A model generated the notes under the pieces. It did no database searches, was not told where the DNA came from, and worked only from the letters and a program-made list of their open reading frames with translations. From Xenorhabdus sp. BG5 (GTDB taxonomy: Bacteria; Pseudomonadota; Gammaproteobacteria; Enterobacterales; Enterobacteriaceae): a stretch of DNA of 64,000 nucleotides. The DNA is taken from NCBI RefSeq assembly GCF_015163665.1, contig NZ_JADEUG010000014.1:33596-97595 (forward strand), given 5' to 3'. Both the position numbers and the translations under genes were made by a program. Positions 56,433-64,000 of the stretch are shown here, one piece after another (position 1 is the stretch's first letter; each line of letters begins with the position of its first letter).

Positions 56433-57707
56433 TTATTCTGTATTTTGGTTTATCGGCGTTACACGAACTTGCTTGATAACATTATCTTGCACCGCAAGAA
56501 CCTCAAAATTGTATTCATTAATCTGCACGTTAGCGTTTAATTCAGGAATTTCACCTAGTTCTTCCAGAATCATTCCATTCATTGTCCTTGGGCCGTCTTC
56601 GGGAAGAGCCCAACCGAAAGCCTTATTTAATTCGCGGATATTGGCTGTTCCATCAACCAGAACGGAGCCGTCACTTTGCGGAAAGACTTCTTCTGCCAGA
56701 GTTGGCGACATGGAAGTAGTAAAATCGCCGACAATTTCCTCCAAGATATCCTCGACAGTCACTAATCCTTGAATATCGCCATATTCATCAACGATTAGGC
56801 CAGTTTTTTGTTTGTTACGTTGGAAATTAATAAGTTGGATATTTAATGGTGTGCTAACTGGGATAAAATAGATTTTATCTGCGGCTTTGAGTAAATTTCT
56901 TTTTGTAAATTCTTTTTTCTCCATCATCAGTCGATAAGCTTCACGCACTCGGAGCATACCGATAGCATCATCAAGGGAGTCTCGATATAACACAATACGT
57001 CCATGTGGAGAGTGTGTCAGTTGCCTGATAACGCACTTCCAATCATTGTTAATATCAATGCCGACAATTTCATTACGTGGGATCATAATGTCACCAACGG
57101 TAACTTTCTCAAGATCTAATATTGAGAGCAGCATATCTTGATTGCGGCGTGATAGATTGACGTTTGATTCATTTACAATTGTGCGTAGTTCGTCTTTACT
57201 GACGGCATCACTACGGATATTAGAGGTTTTGATACCCAAACAGCGCATAAACAGCAAACTGATCTTATTAAATGACCAAACAAGGGGCTGCATAATTTTT
57301 TCTAGTGGGCGTAACAGGAAGCTACTTGGGAATGCGACTTTTTCAGGGTAAAGTGCTGCGATGGTCTTTGGCATCACTTCAGAAAAAATAAGAATAATGA
57401 ATGTGAGTACACCTGTTGCAATAGCAACACCGGCATCGCCATAGAGCCGCATACCAACGATAGTAGCAAGAGAAGACGCCAAAATATTGACAAGATTATT
57501 ACCGATAAGTATCAGGCTAATGAGTCTGTCTGGATGACGCAGCAGAGATTCCACCCTCCGTGCGGGATTGCTCCCCTGTTTAGCCAAATGGCGTAAGCGA
57601 TATCGGTTGATTGTCATCATGCTAGTTTCAGAGGCAGAGAAATAAGCCGAAACAATAACCATAACAACAAGAATGATAATCAGTGTACTTGTTGAGACAT
57701 TCTCCAA
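56433..57707 (-). CDS. yfjD: CNNM/CorC-family membrane protein (YfjD/CorB-like)
   Basis: 424 residues: N-terminal DUF21/CNNM domain with about four membrane segments (starting LIIILVVMVIVSAYFSASET), a CBS pair (~residues 205-330; DIMIPRNEIVGIDI, GLIVDEYGDIQGLVTVEDILEEIVGD) and a C-terminal CorC_HlyC domain (~345-420). Relatives act in Mg2+/Co2+ homeostasis or transport; the exact ion here is not shown. It lies 51 bp downstream of ypjD on the same strand, the order seen in E. coli beside ffh. Confidence 0.9.
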   Translation of the reverse strand: MENVSTSTLIIILVVMVIVSAYFSASETSMMTINRYRLRHLAKQGSNPARRVESLLRHPDRLISLILIGNNLVNILASSLATIVGMRLYGDAGVAIATGVLTFIILIFSEVMPKTIAALYPEKVAFPSSFLLRPLEKIMQPLVWSFNKISLLFMRCLGIKTSNIRSDAVSKDELRTIVNESNVNLSRRNQDMLLSILDLEKVTVGDIMIPRNEIVGIDINNDWKCVIRQLTHSPHGRIVLYRDSLDDAIGMLRVREAYRLMMEKKEFTKRNLLKAADKIYFIPVSTPLNIQLINFQRNKQKTGLIVDEYGDIQGLVTVEDILEEIVGDFTTSMSPTLAEEVFPQSDGSVLVDGTANIRELNKAFGWALPEDGPRTMNGMILEELGEIPELNANVQINEYNFEVLAVQDNVIKQVRVTPINQNTE

Positions 57708-57758
57708 AACAGAATTCCTTCCTAATAATTATACAAATTGGCGATGATAAATAACTTA

Positions 57759-58550
57759 TTAATAAACCATCATTTCCTGTAATAGCCTGCTACCGAAAAA
57801 AGCCAGTGTCAGAATAAATGCACCAATCAAATTGAACCAAATAACACGTTTGCCACGCCACCCTTCATGATAATGCCCCCAAAGCAAAATAACGTAAATA
57901 AACCATGCAATAATAGATAAAACAGATTTATGGATATTTTCTTTACTGAAAATATCATCCATGTACATGATGCCAGTACAGAGCGTCAATGTTAGTAAAA
58001 TTACACCAACTTGGGTAATGTGAAACATTTTCCGCTCAATTGTCATCAATGGAGGAATACCAGAGGTAAATGTGAGTTTTTTCTTTTTAAGCTGATGATC
58101 CAACCAGCCAAGTTGCAATGCATAAAGAGCTGCAATGAGTAAAGTAGCATAGCCAAGTAAGGCCAGCCCAATATGAATAAATAATTCGATACTATCTTCA
58201 AGATGAGTAATAAATTCTCCCGGCATCATGCTAGCCAGTATCAAATTGATCATGGAGAAACTATAAACAACCGGTAATAAAAACCATGCACGTCCACGGA
58301 AAGCGACGACTGTCATGATGATGCACATAAGCAAACTAACAATTGAGCCTAAATTCAATAAAGTGAGATTTTGCCCGCTGCTCACATGAAAAACTTGGTA
58401 TTTTAATGCAATCGCGTGAGCGACTAACGCTACAATAGCAAAAGAAAGTGCCAGTTTTTGATAACTGTTTTGTTGGCGCAATAAACCTGGCACGATGAGC
58501 GTCAGGCTAATGAGATAGGCAAGTAAAGCAATAATTGAAAATATCAGCAT
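57759..58550 (-). CDS. ypjD: Inner-membrane protein YpjD, cytochrome c assembly family
   Basis: 263 residues from the ATG at 58550, the length of E. coli YpjD; the frame continues upstream to 58676, and an alternative ATG at 58580 would add 10 residues, neither with a strong ribosome site. About eight membrane helices with the CcmC/CcsA-like WGHYHEGWRGKRVIWFN near the C-terminus. The family shares a fold with heme-handling cytochrome c assembly proteins, but the role of YpjD is not established. It is divergent from ffh. Confidence 0.88.
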   Translation of the reverse strand: MLIFSIIALLAYLISLTLIVPGLLRQQNSYQKLALSFAIVALVAHAIALKYQVFHVSSGQNLTLLNLGSIVSLLMCIIMTVVAFRGRAWFLLPVVYSFSMINLILASMMPGEFITHLEDSIELFIHIGLALLGYATLLIAALYALQLGWLDHQLKKKKLTFTSGIPPLMTIERKMFHITQVGVILLTLTLCTGIMYMDDIFSKENIHKSVLSIIAWFIYVILLWGHYHEGWRGKRVIWFNLIGAFILTLAFFGSRLLQEMMVY

Positions 58551-58748
58551 AACGTTTATCGTTTTCGCAATGGAAACCATTGGGTATGGATTGAACCTGA
58601 AATTTAAGTATACCGCTAGCAGGAGTAGCCTCCAACCGTTGTTAATCATACATGGGAATCTCTTTGCAGAGATCACATAATCATCGTGCTATAATTTGCA
58701 AAATTTGCCTTACAGGTAGACCCACTTGTAGATATCTGAGCTGAGACA

Positions 58749-60110
58749 ATGTTTGATAATTTAACTGACAGACTATCGCGCACATTGCGCAATATCAGCG
58801 GTCGTGGACGGCTGACTGAAGATAATATTAAAGATACGCTGCGCGAAGTTCGTATGGCTTTGCTCGAAGCGGATGTTGCATTACCTGTCGTGCGTGATTT
58901 TATTGCACGAGTCAAAGAAAGCGCTGTGGGGCATGAGGTTAATAAAAGTCTAACCCCAGGTCAGGAATTCGTCAAAATCGTTCAAAATGAATTGGTTAAA
59001 GCGATGGGAGAGGTTAACAGTGAATTGAACCTTTCCACACAGCCTCCTGCGGTGGTTCTTATGGCTGGTTTGCAAGGTGCAGGTAAAACGACCAGCGTTG
59101 CTAAATTAGGTAAGCTGCTGAAAGAGAAAAACAAGAAAAAAGTCTTGGTTGTTTCTGCTGACGTATACCGACCCGCGGCGATCAAACAGCTTGAAACCTT
59201 GTCTGAAACAGTCGGCGTTGACTTTTTCCCTTCTGATCCACAGGAAAAGCCTGTTGATATTGTCAATAAAGCGATCCAACATGCTAAATTGAAATTCTAT
59301 GATGTACTGTTAGTCGATACGGCAGGCCGTCTGCATGTTGATGAAGCTATGATGGATGAAATCAAAGCGGTTCATGCAGCTATCAATCCTGTTGAAACCT
59401 TGTTTGTTGTTGATGCAATGACAGGTCAAGATGCGGCAAATACAGCAAAAGCATTCAATGAAGCATTGCCATTAACCGGGATTGTTCTGACGAAAGTAGA
59501 TGGTGATGCTCGTGGTGGTGCTGCGCTTTCCATCCGCCATATTACGGGTAAGCCCATCAAATTTCTCGGCGTTGGTGAAAAAACGGATGCATTAGAACCT
59601 TTCCATCCGGATCGCATTGCATCCCGTATTTTAGGTATGGGAGATATGCTTTCACTGATTGAAGAACTTGAAAGCAAAGTTGACCATACCCAAGCGGAAA
59701 AATTGGCATCCAAGCTGAAAAAAGGTGACGGATTTGATTTAAGCGATTTTCTTGAACAGCTTAAACAAATGCGTAATATGGGCGGAATGGCTAGCATGTT
59801 GAGCAAAATGCCGGGAATGTCGCAGATCCCTGATGCTGTCAAATCTCAAATGGATGACAAAATTCTGGTTAAAATGGAAGCCATCATTAATTCCATGACG
59901 CGTAAAGAGCGTGAAAAACCAGAAATTATCAAAGGTTCCCGTAAGCGCCGTATTGCGATGGGATCGGGCACACAGGTGCAGGATGTCAACCGTTTGCTGA
60001 AACAGTTTGATGAAATGCAGCGTATGATGAAAAAGATGAAGAAAGGTGGTTTGGCAAAAATGATGCGAGGCATGAAAGGCATGCTGCCACCGGGATTTAT
60101 GGGGCGATAA
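58749..60110 (+). CDS. ffh: Signal recognition particle protein Ffh
   Basis: 453 residues: N domain (~1-85), GTPase G domain with [15 protein letters not shown] (~100-114), DTAGR (~190), [10 protein letters not shown] (~247), and a Met-rich M domain ending [20 protein letters not shown]. It binds 4.5S RNA and signal sequences and delivers nascent inner-membrane proteins to FtsY. Starts 199 bp from the ypjD start in a divergent promoter region. Confidence 0.97.
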   Translation: MFDNLTDRLSRTLRNISGRGRLTEDNIKDTLREVRMALLEADVALPVVRDFIARVKESAVGHEVNKSLTPGQEFVKIVQNELVKAMGEVNSELNLSTQPPAVVLMAGLQGAGKTTSVAKLGKLLKEKNKKKVLVVSADVYRPAAIKQLETLSETVGVDFFPSDPQEKPVDIVNKAIQHAKLKFYDVLLVDTAGRLHVDEAMMDEIKAVHAAINPVETLFVVDAMTGQDAANTAKAFNEALPLTGIVLTKVDGDARGGAALSIRHITGKPIKFLGVGEKTDALEPFHPDRIASRILGMGDMLSLIEELESKVDHTQAEKLASKLKKGDGFDLSDFLEQLKQMRNMGGMASMLSKMPGMSQIPDAVKSQMDDKILVKMEAIINSMTRKEREKPEIIKGSRKRRIAMGSGTQVQDVNRLLKQFDEMQRMMKKMKKGGLAKMMRGMKGMLPPGFMGR

Positions 60111-60191
60111 TCAACAAAGTTGCGAAAGAAAATGTTCTTTGGATTGCTTTTTACGCCAAAGTGAGTAAAATTTTCGGGCTTTTAAATGGAC

Positions 60192-60227
60192 AGCCGGACT
60201 CCATTCCTCGATGGAGTCTGGTTGTTT
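60192..60227 (+). terminator. Terminator between ffh and rpsP
   Basis: GACTCCAT (60197-60204) and ATGGAGTC (60211-60218), 6-nt loop, with flanking AGCC/GGTT extending the stem, then GTTTTG. It ends ffh transcription or attenuates entry to the rpsP operon. Confidence 0.65.
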
Positions 60228-60247
60228 TGCTAACTAATGAGGATGTT

Positions 60248-60496
60248 ATGGTAACAATTCGTTTAGCTCGTGGCGGCGCAAAAAAGCGTCCGTTTTATCA
60301 AGTAGTCGTGACCGATAGCCGCAATGCGCGTGATGGTCGTTTTATTGAGCGTGTTGGTTTCTTCAACCCAATCGCTTCAGGAAAAGCAGAAACTCTGCGT
60401 TTAGATCTGGACCGTATCGAACACTGGGTTGGTCTGGGTGCATCTGTGTCTGATCGTGTTGCTACACTGATCAAAGACGCTAAGAAAGCAGCTTAA
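60248..60496 (+). CDS. rpsP: 30S ribosomal protein S16
   Basis: 82 residues from the ATG at 60248 ([20 protein letters not shown]), as in E. coli; the longer frame from 60161 runs through the terminator and is rejected. GAGGATGTT precedes it. First gene of rpsP-rimM-trmD-rplS. Confidence 0.97.
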   Translation: MVTIRLARGGAKKRPFYQVVVTDSRNARDGRFIERVGFFNPIASGKAETLRLDLDRIEHWVGLGASVSDRVATLIKDAKKAA

Positions 60497-60514
60497 TCTG
60501 TCACGGTGGTAACA

Positions 60515-61063
60515 ATGAGCAAACAATCTGGCCTGAAGCACCCTGTTGAGCTAATTGTATTGGGGAAATTAGGGTCTGCATATGGCATTCGTGGTTGGCT
60601 CAGAGTTTTTTCTTCCACCGAACATGCCGAAGACATTTTTGAATATCAACCGTGGTTTATTCAACGCTCAGGCCAGTGGCAACACATTGAACTGGAAGCA
60701 TGGAAATACCATAACCAAGATATTATCGTCAAAATCAAAGATATTGACGATCGGGATGCGGCGAATTTACTCACTAACTGTGAAATTGTGGTGGATTGTA
60801 GCCAGTTACCAGAACTGGAAGAGGGTGTTTATTACTGGAAAGACCTTATTGGCTGCCAAGTAATAAATACAACCGGTTATAACCTTGGAGCCGTTCATGA
60901 CATGATGGAAACGGGTTCTAACGATGTGATGGTAATAAAAGCAAACCTGAAAGATGCATTCGGTATCAAGGAGCGGCTGGTTCCGTTTCTTGATGGGCAG
61001 GTTATCAAGAAAGTCGATCTCGCTACTAAAACCATTGAGGTAGATTGGGATCCTGGTTTTTAA
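60515..61063 (+). CDS. rimM: Ribosome maturation factor RimM
   Basis: 182 residues from the ATG at 60515, with GGTGG just upstream; a GTG at 60506 is less likely. N-terminal RimM/PRC arrangement: [17 protein letters not shown] (~residues 16-32) and the PRC barrel with [11 protein letters not shown] (~101) and [15 protein letters not shown]. It binds S19 and aids 16S 3'-domain assembly. 18 bp after rpsP. Confidence 0.96.
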   Translation: MSKQSGLKHPVELIVLGKLGSAYGIRGWLRVFSSTEHAEDIFEYQPWFIQRSGQWQHIELEAWKYHNQDIIVKIKDIDDRDAANLLTNCEIVVDCSQLPELEEGVYYWKDLIGCQVINTTGYNLGAVHDMMETGSNDVMVIKANLKDAFGIKERLVPFLDGQVIKKVDLATKTIEVDWDPGF

Positions 61064-61100
61064 TCTCCGGTAAAAACGGTTTAAATGAGTGGGACGCAGT

Positions 61101-61853
61101 ATGTGGATTGGGGTTATTAGCCTGTTTCCTGAAATGTTCCGCGCAATAACCGATTACGGGGTAACTGGTCGGGCAGTAAAAAATGGCCTGTTGAGTATCG
61201 CATGCTGGAATCCAAGGGATTTTACCTACGACCGGCATCGTACTGTTGATGATCGCCCTTATGGCGGTGGTCCAGGCATGCTGATGATGGTGCAACCATT
61301 ACGGGAAGCCATTCATGCAGCTAAAGCTTCGGCAGGTGATGGTGCAAAGGTGATTTATCTTTCACCTCAGGGACGCAAACTCGATCAACAGGGAGTTTGT
61401 GAACTGGCAGCAAATGAGAAATTAATTCTGGTTTGCGGGCGTTATGAAGGTATTGATGAGCGTATTATCCAAACCGAAATTGACGAAGAATGGTCTATCG
61501 GTGATTACGTTCTTAGCGGAGGAGAGCTTCCTGCAATGACGATGATTGACTCGATATCGCGGTTTATTCCGGGAGTATTAGGACGTCAAGCATCGGCAGA
61601 AGAAGACTCATTCGCTGATGGATTGTTGGATTGCCCACATTATACTCGCCCTGAAGTGTTAGATAGTATGGAAGTTCCCCCAGTTTTGCTGTCGGGAAAC
61701 CATGCTGAAATTAATCGCTGGCGAATGAAACAGTCGCTTGGCCGAACTTGGTTAAGAAGGCCCGAACTTCTAGAAAACCTAGCTCTGACTGACGAGCAAA
61801 GGATGTTGTTATCTGAGTTCCAACGGGAATATCAAGATCAGGCAACGAATTAA
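61101..61853 (+). CDS. trmD: tRNA (guanine-N1-)-methyltransferase TrmD
   Basis: 250 residues from the ATG at 61101 ([20 protein letters not shown]); an upstream GTG at 61089 adds four residues not found in the family. SPOUT knot motifs: [13 protein letters not shown] (~112-124) and [15 protein letters not shown] (~132-146); [11 protein letters not shown] near the C-terminus. It methylates G37 in tRNAs to prevent frameshifting. Confidence 0.97.
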   Translation: MWIGVISLFPEMFRAITDYGVTGRAVKNGLLSIACWNPRDFTYDRHRTVDDRPYGGGPGMLMMVQPLREAIHAAKASAGDGAKVIYLSPQGRKLDQQGVCELAANEKLILVCGRYEGIDERIIQTEIDEEWSIGDYVLSGGELPAMTMIDSISRFIPGVLGRQASAEEDSFADGLLDCPHYTRPEVLDSMEVPPVLLSGNHAEINRWRMKQSLGRTWLRRPELLENLALTDEQRMLLSEFQREYQDQATN

Positions 61854-61903
61854 TCCAGACATATCCCGTTGAAGGGATATCTTTGATATATCAGTTTACC
61901 TAG

Positions 61904-62272
<369 letters not shown>

Positions 62273-62300
62273 TACGCTTTCGCTACATCCGAAAGTTATT

Positions 62301-62328
62301 AAAGGCCAGCGCATATGCTGGCCTTTTT
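62301..62328 (+). terminator. Terminator of the rpsP-rplS operon
   Basis: AAAGGCCAGC and GCTGGCCTTT pair over 10 bp with a 6-nt loop and end in TTTTT. It lies between convergent rplS and dcuB. Confidence 0.92.
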
Positions 62329-62387
62329 ACATGCTAAATCAGGAAACTTATTTTTTCAGTTGCAAGTCAGGCAAGGGGGACAGTAAG

Positions 62388-63731
62388 TTACATAAACGTA
62401 CTGGCTAAAATATATCCTACTGTACAAGCACCACTGACGCCAATCAATCCTGGTAAAAGAAAGCTGTGGTTGATAATGAATTTCCCGATTTTTGTTGTAC
62501 CTGAACGGTCAAAACCAATACAAGCCAAATCGCTTGGATAAGTAGGTAAAACAAAATAGCCATAGGCAGCAGGAAAGAAAGCAATCAGAAGCTTAGGATC
62601 GACTCCAAGTTGTAATCCCATTGGCGCAATAGCTGTTAAGGCGGCGGCTTGGCTGTTAACCAGTTTTGATACCAAAAACAGTACAAGGGCATAAGTCCAC
62701 GGCTGTGCCTGGACCACATCTTCCAAGACTAGTTTTAATTCACCTAAATGTGAGTGGAAGAAAGTATCACTCATCCATGCCACACCAAAGACAGAAAAAA
62801 TCGCAACCATACCTGCTTTGAACACGGCACTATTGGCGATTTCACTGGTTTTGACTTTACAGGTCATCAATATAATGGAGCCTGCAATTAACATCATCAT
62901 CTGGATCACCAGATTCATAGAAAGGGGTTTTAGTGTACCTTTTATTTCAAAAGCAGGACGTAATTCGGTGAATGCACCAAATAAGACTACGACGGCAATT
63001 GCGGTAAAGAAAATCCAGGTTGCCCAATAAGCTTGCTTAGGAAAGACTTGATCCAATAGCGTGTCAGAACCACCATAAATAAACTCACGTTGCTTTGGAT
63101 CTTTGATTTTTACTTGGAATTCTTCGTCCTGATCAAGATCTTTTCCTCGACGTAAGCTCCATAATGCAGCAAGTATTACTCCAGTGAGTGATGCTGGTAT
63201 TGAAACAGTCAAAATGTCCAAGATCCCGTACGCCTGCCCAATACCATGACTGGCAGCAATAATTGACACTAAAGAAACAACGGCGACAGATACAGGAGAA
63301 GCGGTAATTGCCATCTGGGAAGCGACAGAAGCAACAGCCATTGGCCGTTCAGGGCGAATACCTTTTTTCAAGGCAATATCGCCAATAATTGGAAACATGG
63401 TATAAACCACATGACCAGTACCGCAAAGAAAAGTCAGCATCCAAGTAGTCAGTGGTGCCAAAATGGTGATATGTTGCGGGTGACGACGCAATAAGCGTTC
63501 TGCAAATTGCATCATAACATTTAGCCCACCTGCTGTTTGTAAAACGGATGCACAACCGATTACAGCAAGAATAGTTAGCATTACATCAACGGGAGGGTTA
63601 CCTGGTTCCAAGCCAAAGATAAATGTCAGTATAAAGAGCCCAATACCACTGATCAGTCCCAACCCCATTCCCGCATAACGCGTACCTATCAATAAGCATA
63701 TGATTATTACAGTAAATTGTAGCGTTATCAT
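62388..63731 (-). CDS. dcuB: Anaerobic C4-dicarboxylate transporter DcuB
   Basis: 447 residues from the ATG at 63731, chosen over the TTG at 63746 because AAGGATAG lies 5-12 nt upstream. About 10-12 membrane helices. Dcu-family landmarks: PGNPPVDVMLTILAVIG (~residue 50), LCGTGHVVYTMFPIIGD (~105), ERPMAVASVASQMAITASPVSV (~125) and YFVLPTYPSDLACIGFDRSGTT near the C-terminus. Closest to DcuB, which exchanges fumarate for succinate during anaerobic fumarate respiration; DcuA cannot be excluded. Confidence 0.9.
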   Translation of the reverse strand: MITLQFTVIIICLLIGTRYAGMGLGLISGIGLFILTFIFGLEPGNPPVDVMLTILAVIGCASVLQTAGGLNVMMQFAERLLRRHPQHITILAPLTTWMLTFLCGTGHVVYTMFPIIGDIALKKGIRPERPMAVASVASQMAITASPVSVAVVSLVSIIAASHGIGQAYGILDILTVSIPASLTGVILAALWSLRRGKDLDQDEEFQVKIKDPKQREFIYGGSDTLLDQVFPKQAYWATWIFFTAIAVVVLFGAFTELRPAFEIKGTLKPLSMNLVIQMMMLIAGSIILMTCKVKTSEIANSAVFKAGMVAIFSVFGVAWMSDTFFHSHLGELKLVLEDVVQAQPWTYALVLFLVSKLVNSQAAALTAIAPMGLQLGVDPKLLIAFFPAAYGYFVLPTYPSDLACIGFDRSGTTKIGKFIINHSFLLPGLIGVSGACTVGYILASTFM

Positions 63732-64000
63732 ATCTATCCTTAACAATCGTTTAAAAAATAAATAAAAATTGGTAATACAGATTTTTGCATCTGCATGACT
63801 TATAACTTCATTTACAAGTTGTTAGTCATAACTTTAGATCTATTGGATATAGCTATTGTTTATAAATATTTTTTTATAGTTTCATGTAAACATTAAAACA
63901 CATATTAATATTATTAGAATATTTATATAAAAATGAGATTAAGATCTTATTTTTAATATTTGATTTATAAATGAATTTATTTTTGTATCAAATAATATGT
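63732..64000. other. AT-rich region upstream of dcuB
   Basis: The last 269 bp contain no gene. They should carry the dcuB promoter, but no clear CRP or FNR box was identified by eye. Confidence 0.5.

Noticed and set aside
60161..60247. N-terminally extended ribosomal protein S16
   Set aside because: The extension reads through the hairpin at 60192-60227; family proteins start at [10 protein letters not shown].

Overview
This window looks like chromosomal DNA of a member of the Enterobacterales, most likely Morganellaceae and within that Xenorhabdus or close kin. The evidence is enteric gene orders (gmhA-yafJ, dinB-pepD-gpt-frsA-crl-proBA, recA-alaS-csrA-serV-argV-gshA-luxS, ffh-rpsP-rimM-trmD-rplS), a moderate AT bias, a complete Na+-NQR operon, and an NRPS locus resembling the tilivalline clusters known from Klebsiella oxytoca and Xenorhabdus eapokensis. 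The genus is an inference.

Layout. 1-8903 is conserved backbone: the 3' end of gmhA, yafJ, nqrABCDEF, apbE and nqrM. 8904-35983 is an accessory block of about 27 kb lying between nqrM and dinB. It holds an iron-type ECF sigma factor with a TonB-dependent receptor, a repeat-rich lipoprotein, a GNAT acetyltransferase, the choline-to-betaine genes betAB-betI with divergent betT, a MarR regulator, and a biosynthetic locus (20224-35609). 35984-43522 is backbone again (dinB, pepD, gpt, frsA, crl, proB, proA), followed by aroL, aas, lplT, pncC, recA, alaS, csrA, four tRNA genes, gshA, luxS, a CNNM/CorC protein, ypjD, ffh, the rpsP operon and dcuB.

The biosynthetic locus has two divergent arms. The rightward arm encodes a class II DAHP synthase, an EntA-like dehydrogenase, a PhzD-like isochorismatase and a PhzE-like ADIC synthase, which together should make 3-hydroxyanthranilate from chorismate. 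The leftward arm encodes a stand-alone A-T protein whose adenylation domain lacks the usual alpha-amino-binding Asp (as expected for an anthranilate-type substrate) and a C-A-T-reductase NRPS, giving a dipeptide aldehyde that can close to a benzodiazepine/pyrrolobenzodiazepine-like ring. A UvrA-like ABC protein and a Bcr/CflA exporter, convergent with the precursor arm, fit self-protection against a DNA-reactive product.

The least expected observations are: an NTF2/PhzA-B-like domain fused after the reductase domain, with a strong Shine-Dalgarno and ATG-ATG preserved at the junction; a 24-bp dyad (AATNATTTC-N6-GAAATNATT) found once in the divergent NRPS promoter region and twice upstream of the exporter operon, suggesting a shared regulator; and an NRPS adenylation code that does not read as a standard proline code. 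No transposase, integrase, CRISPR array or rRNA was seen.
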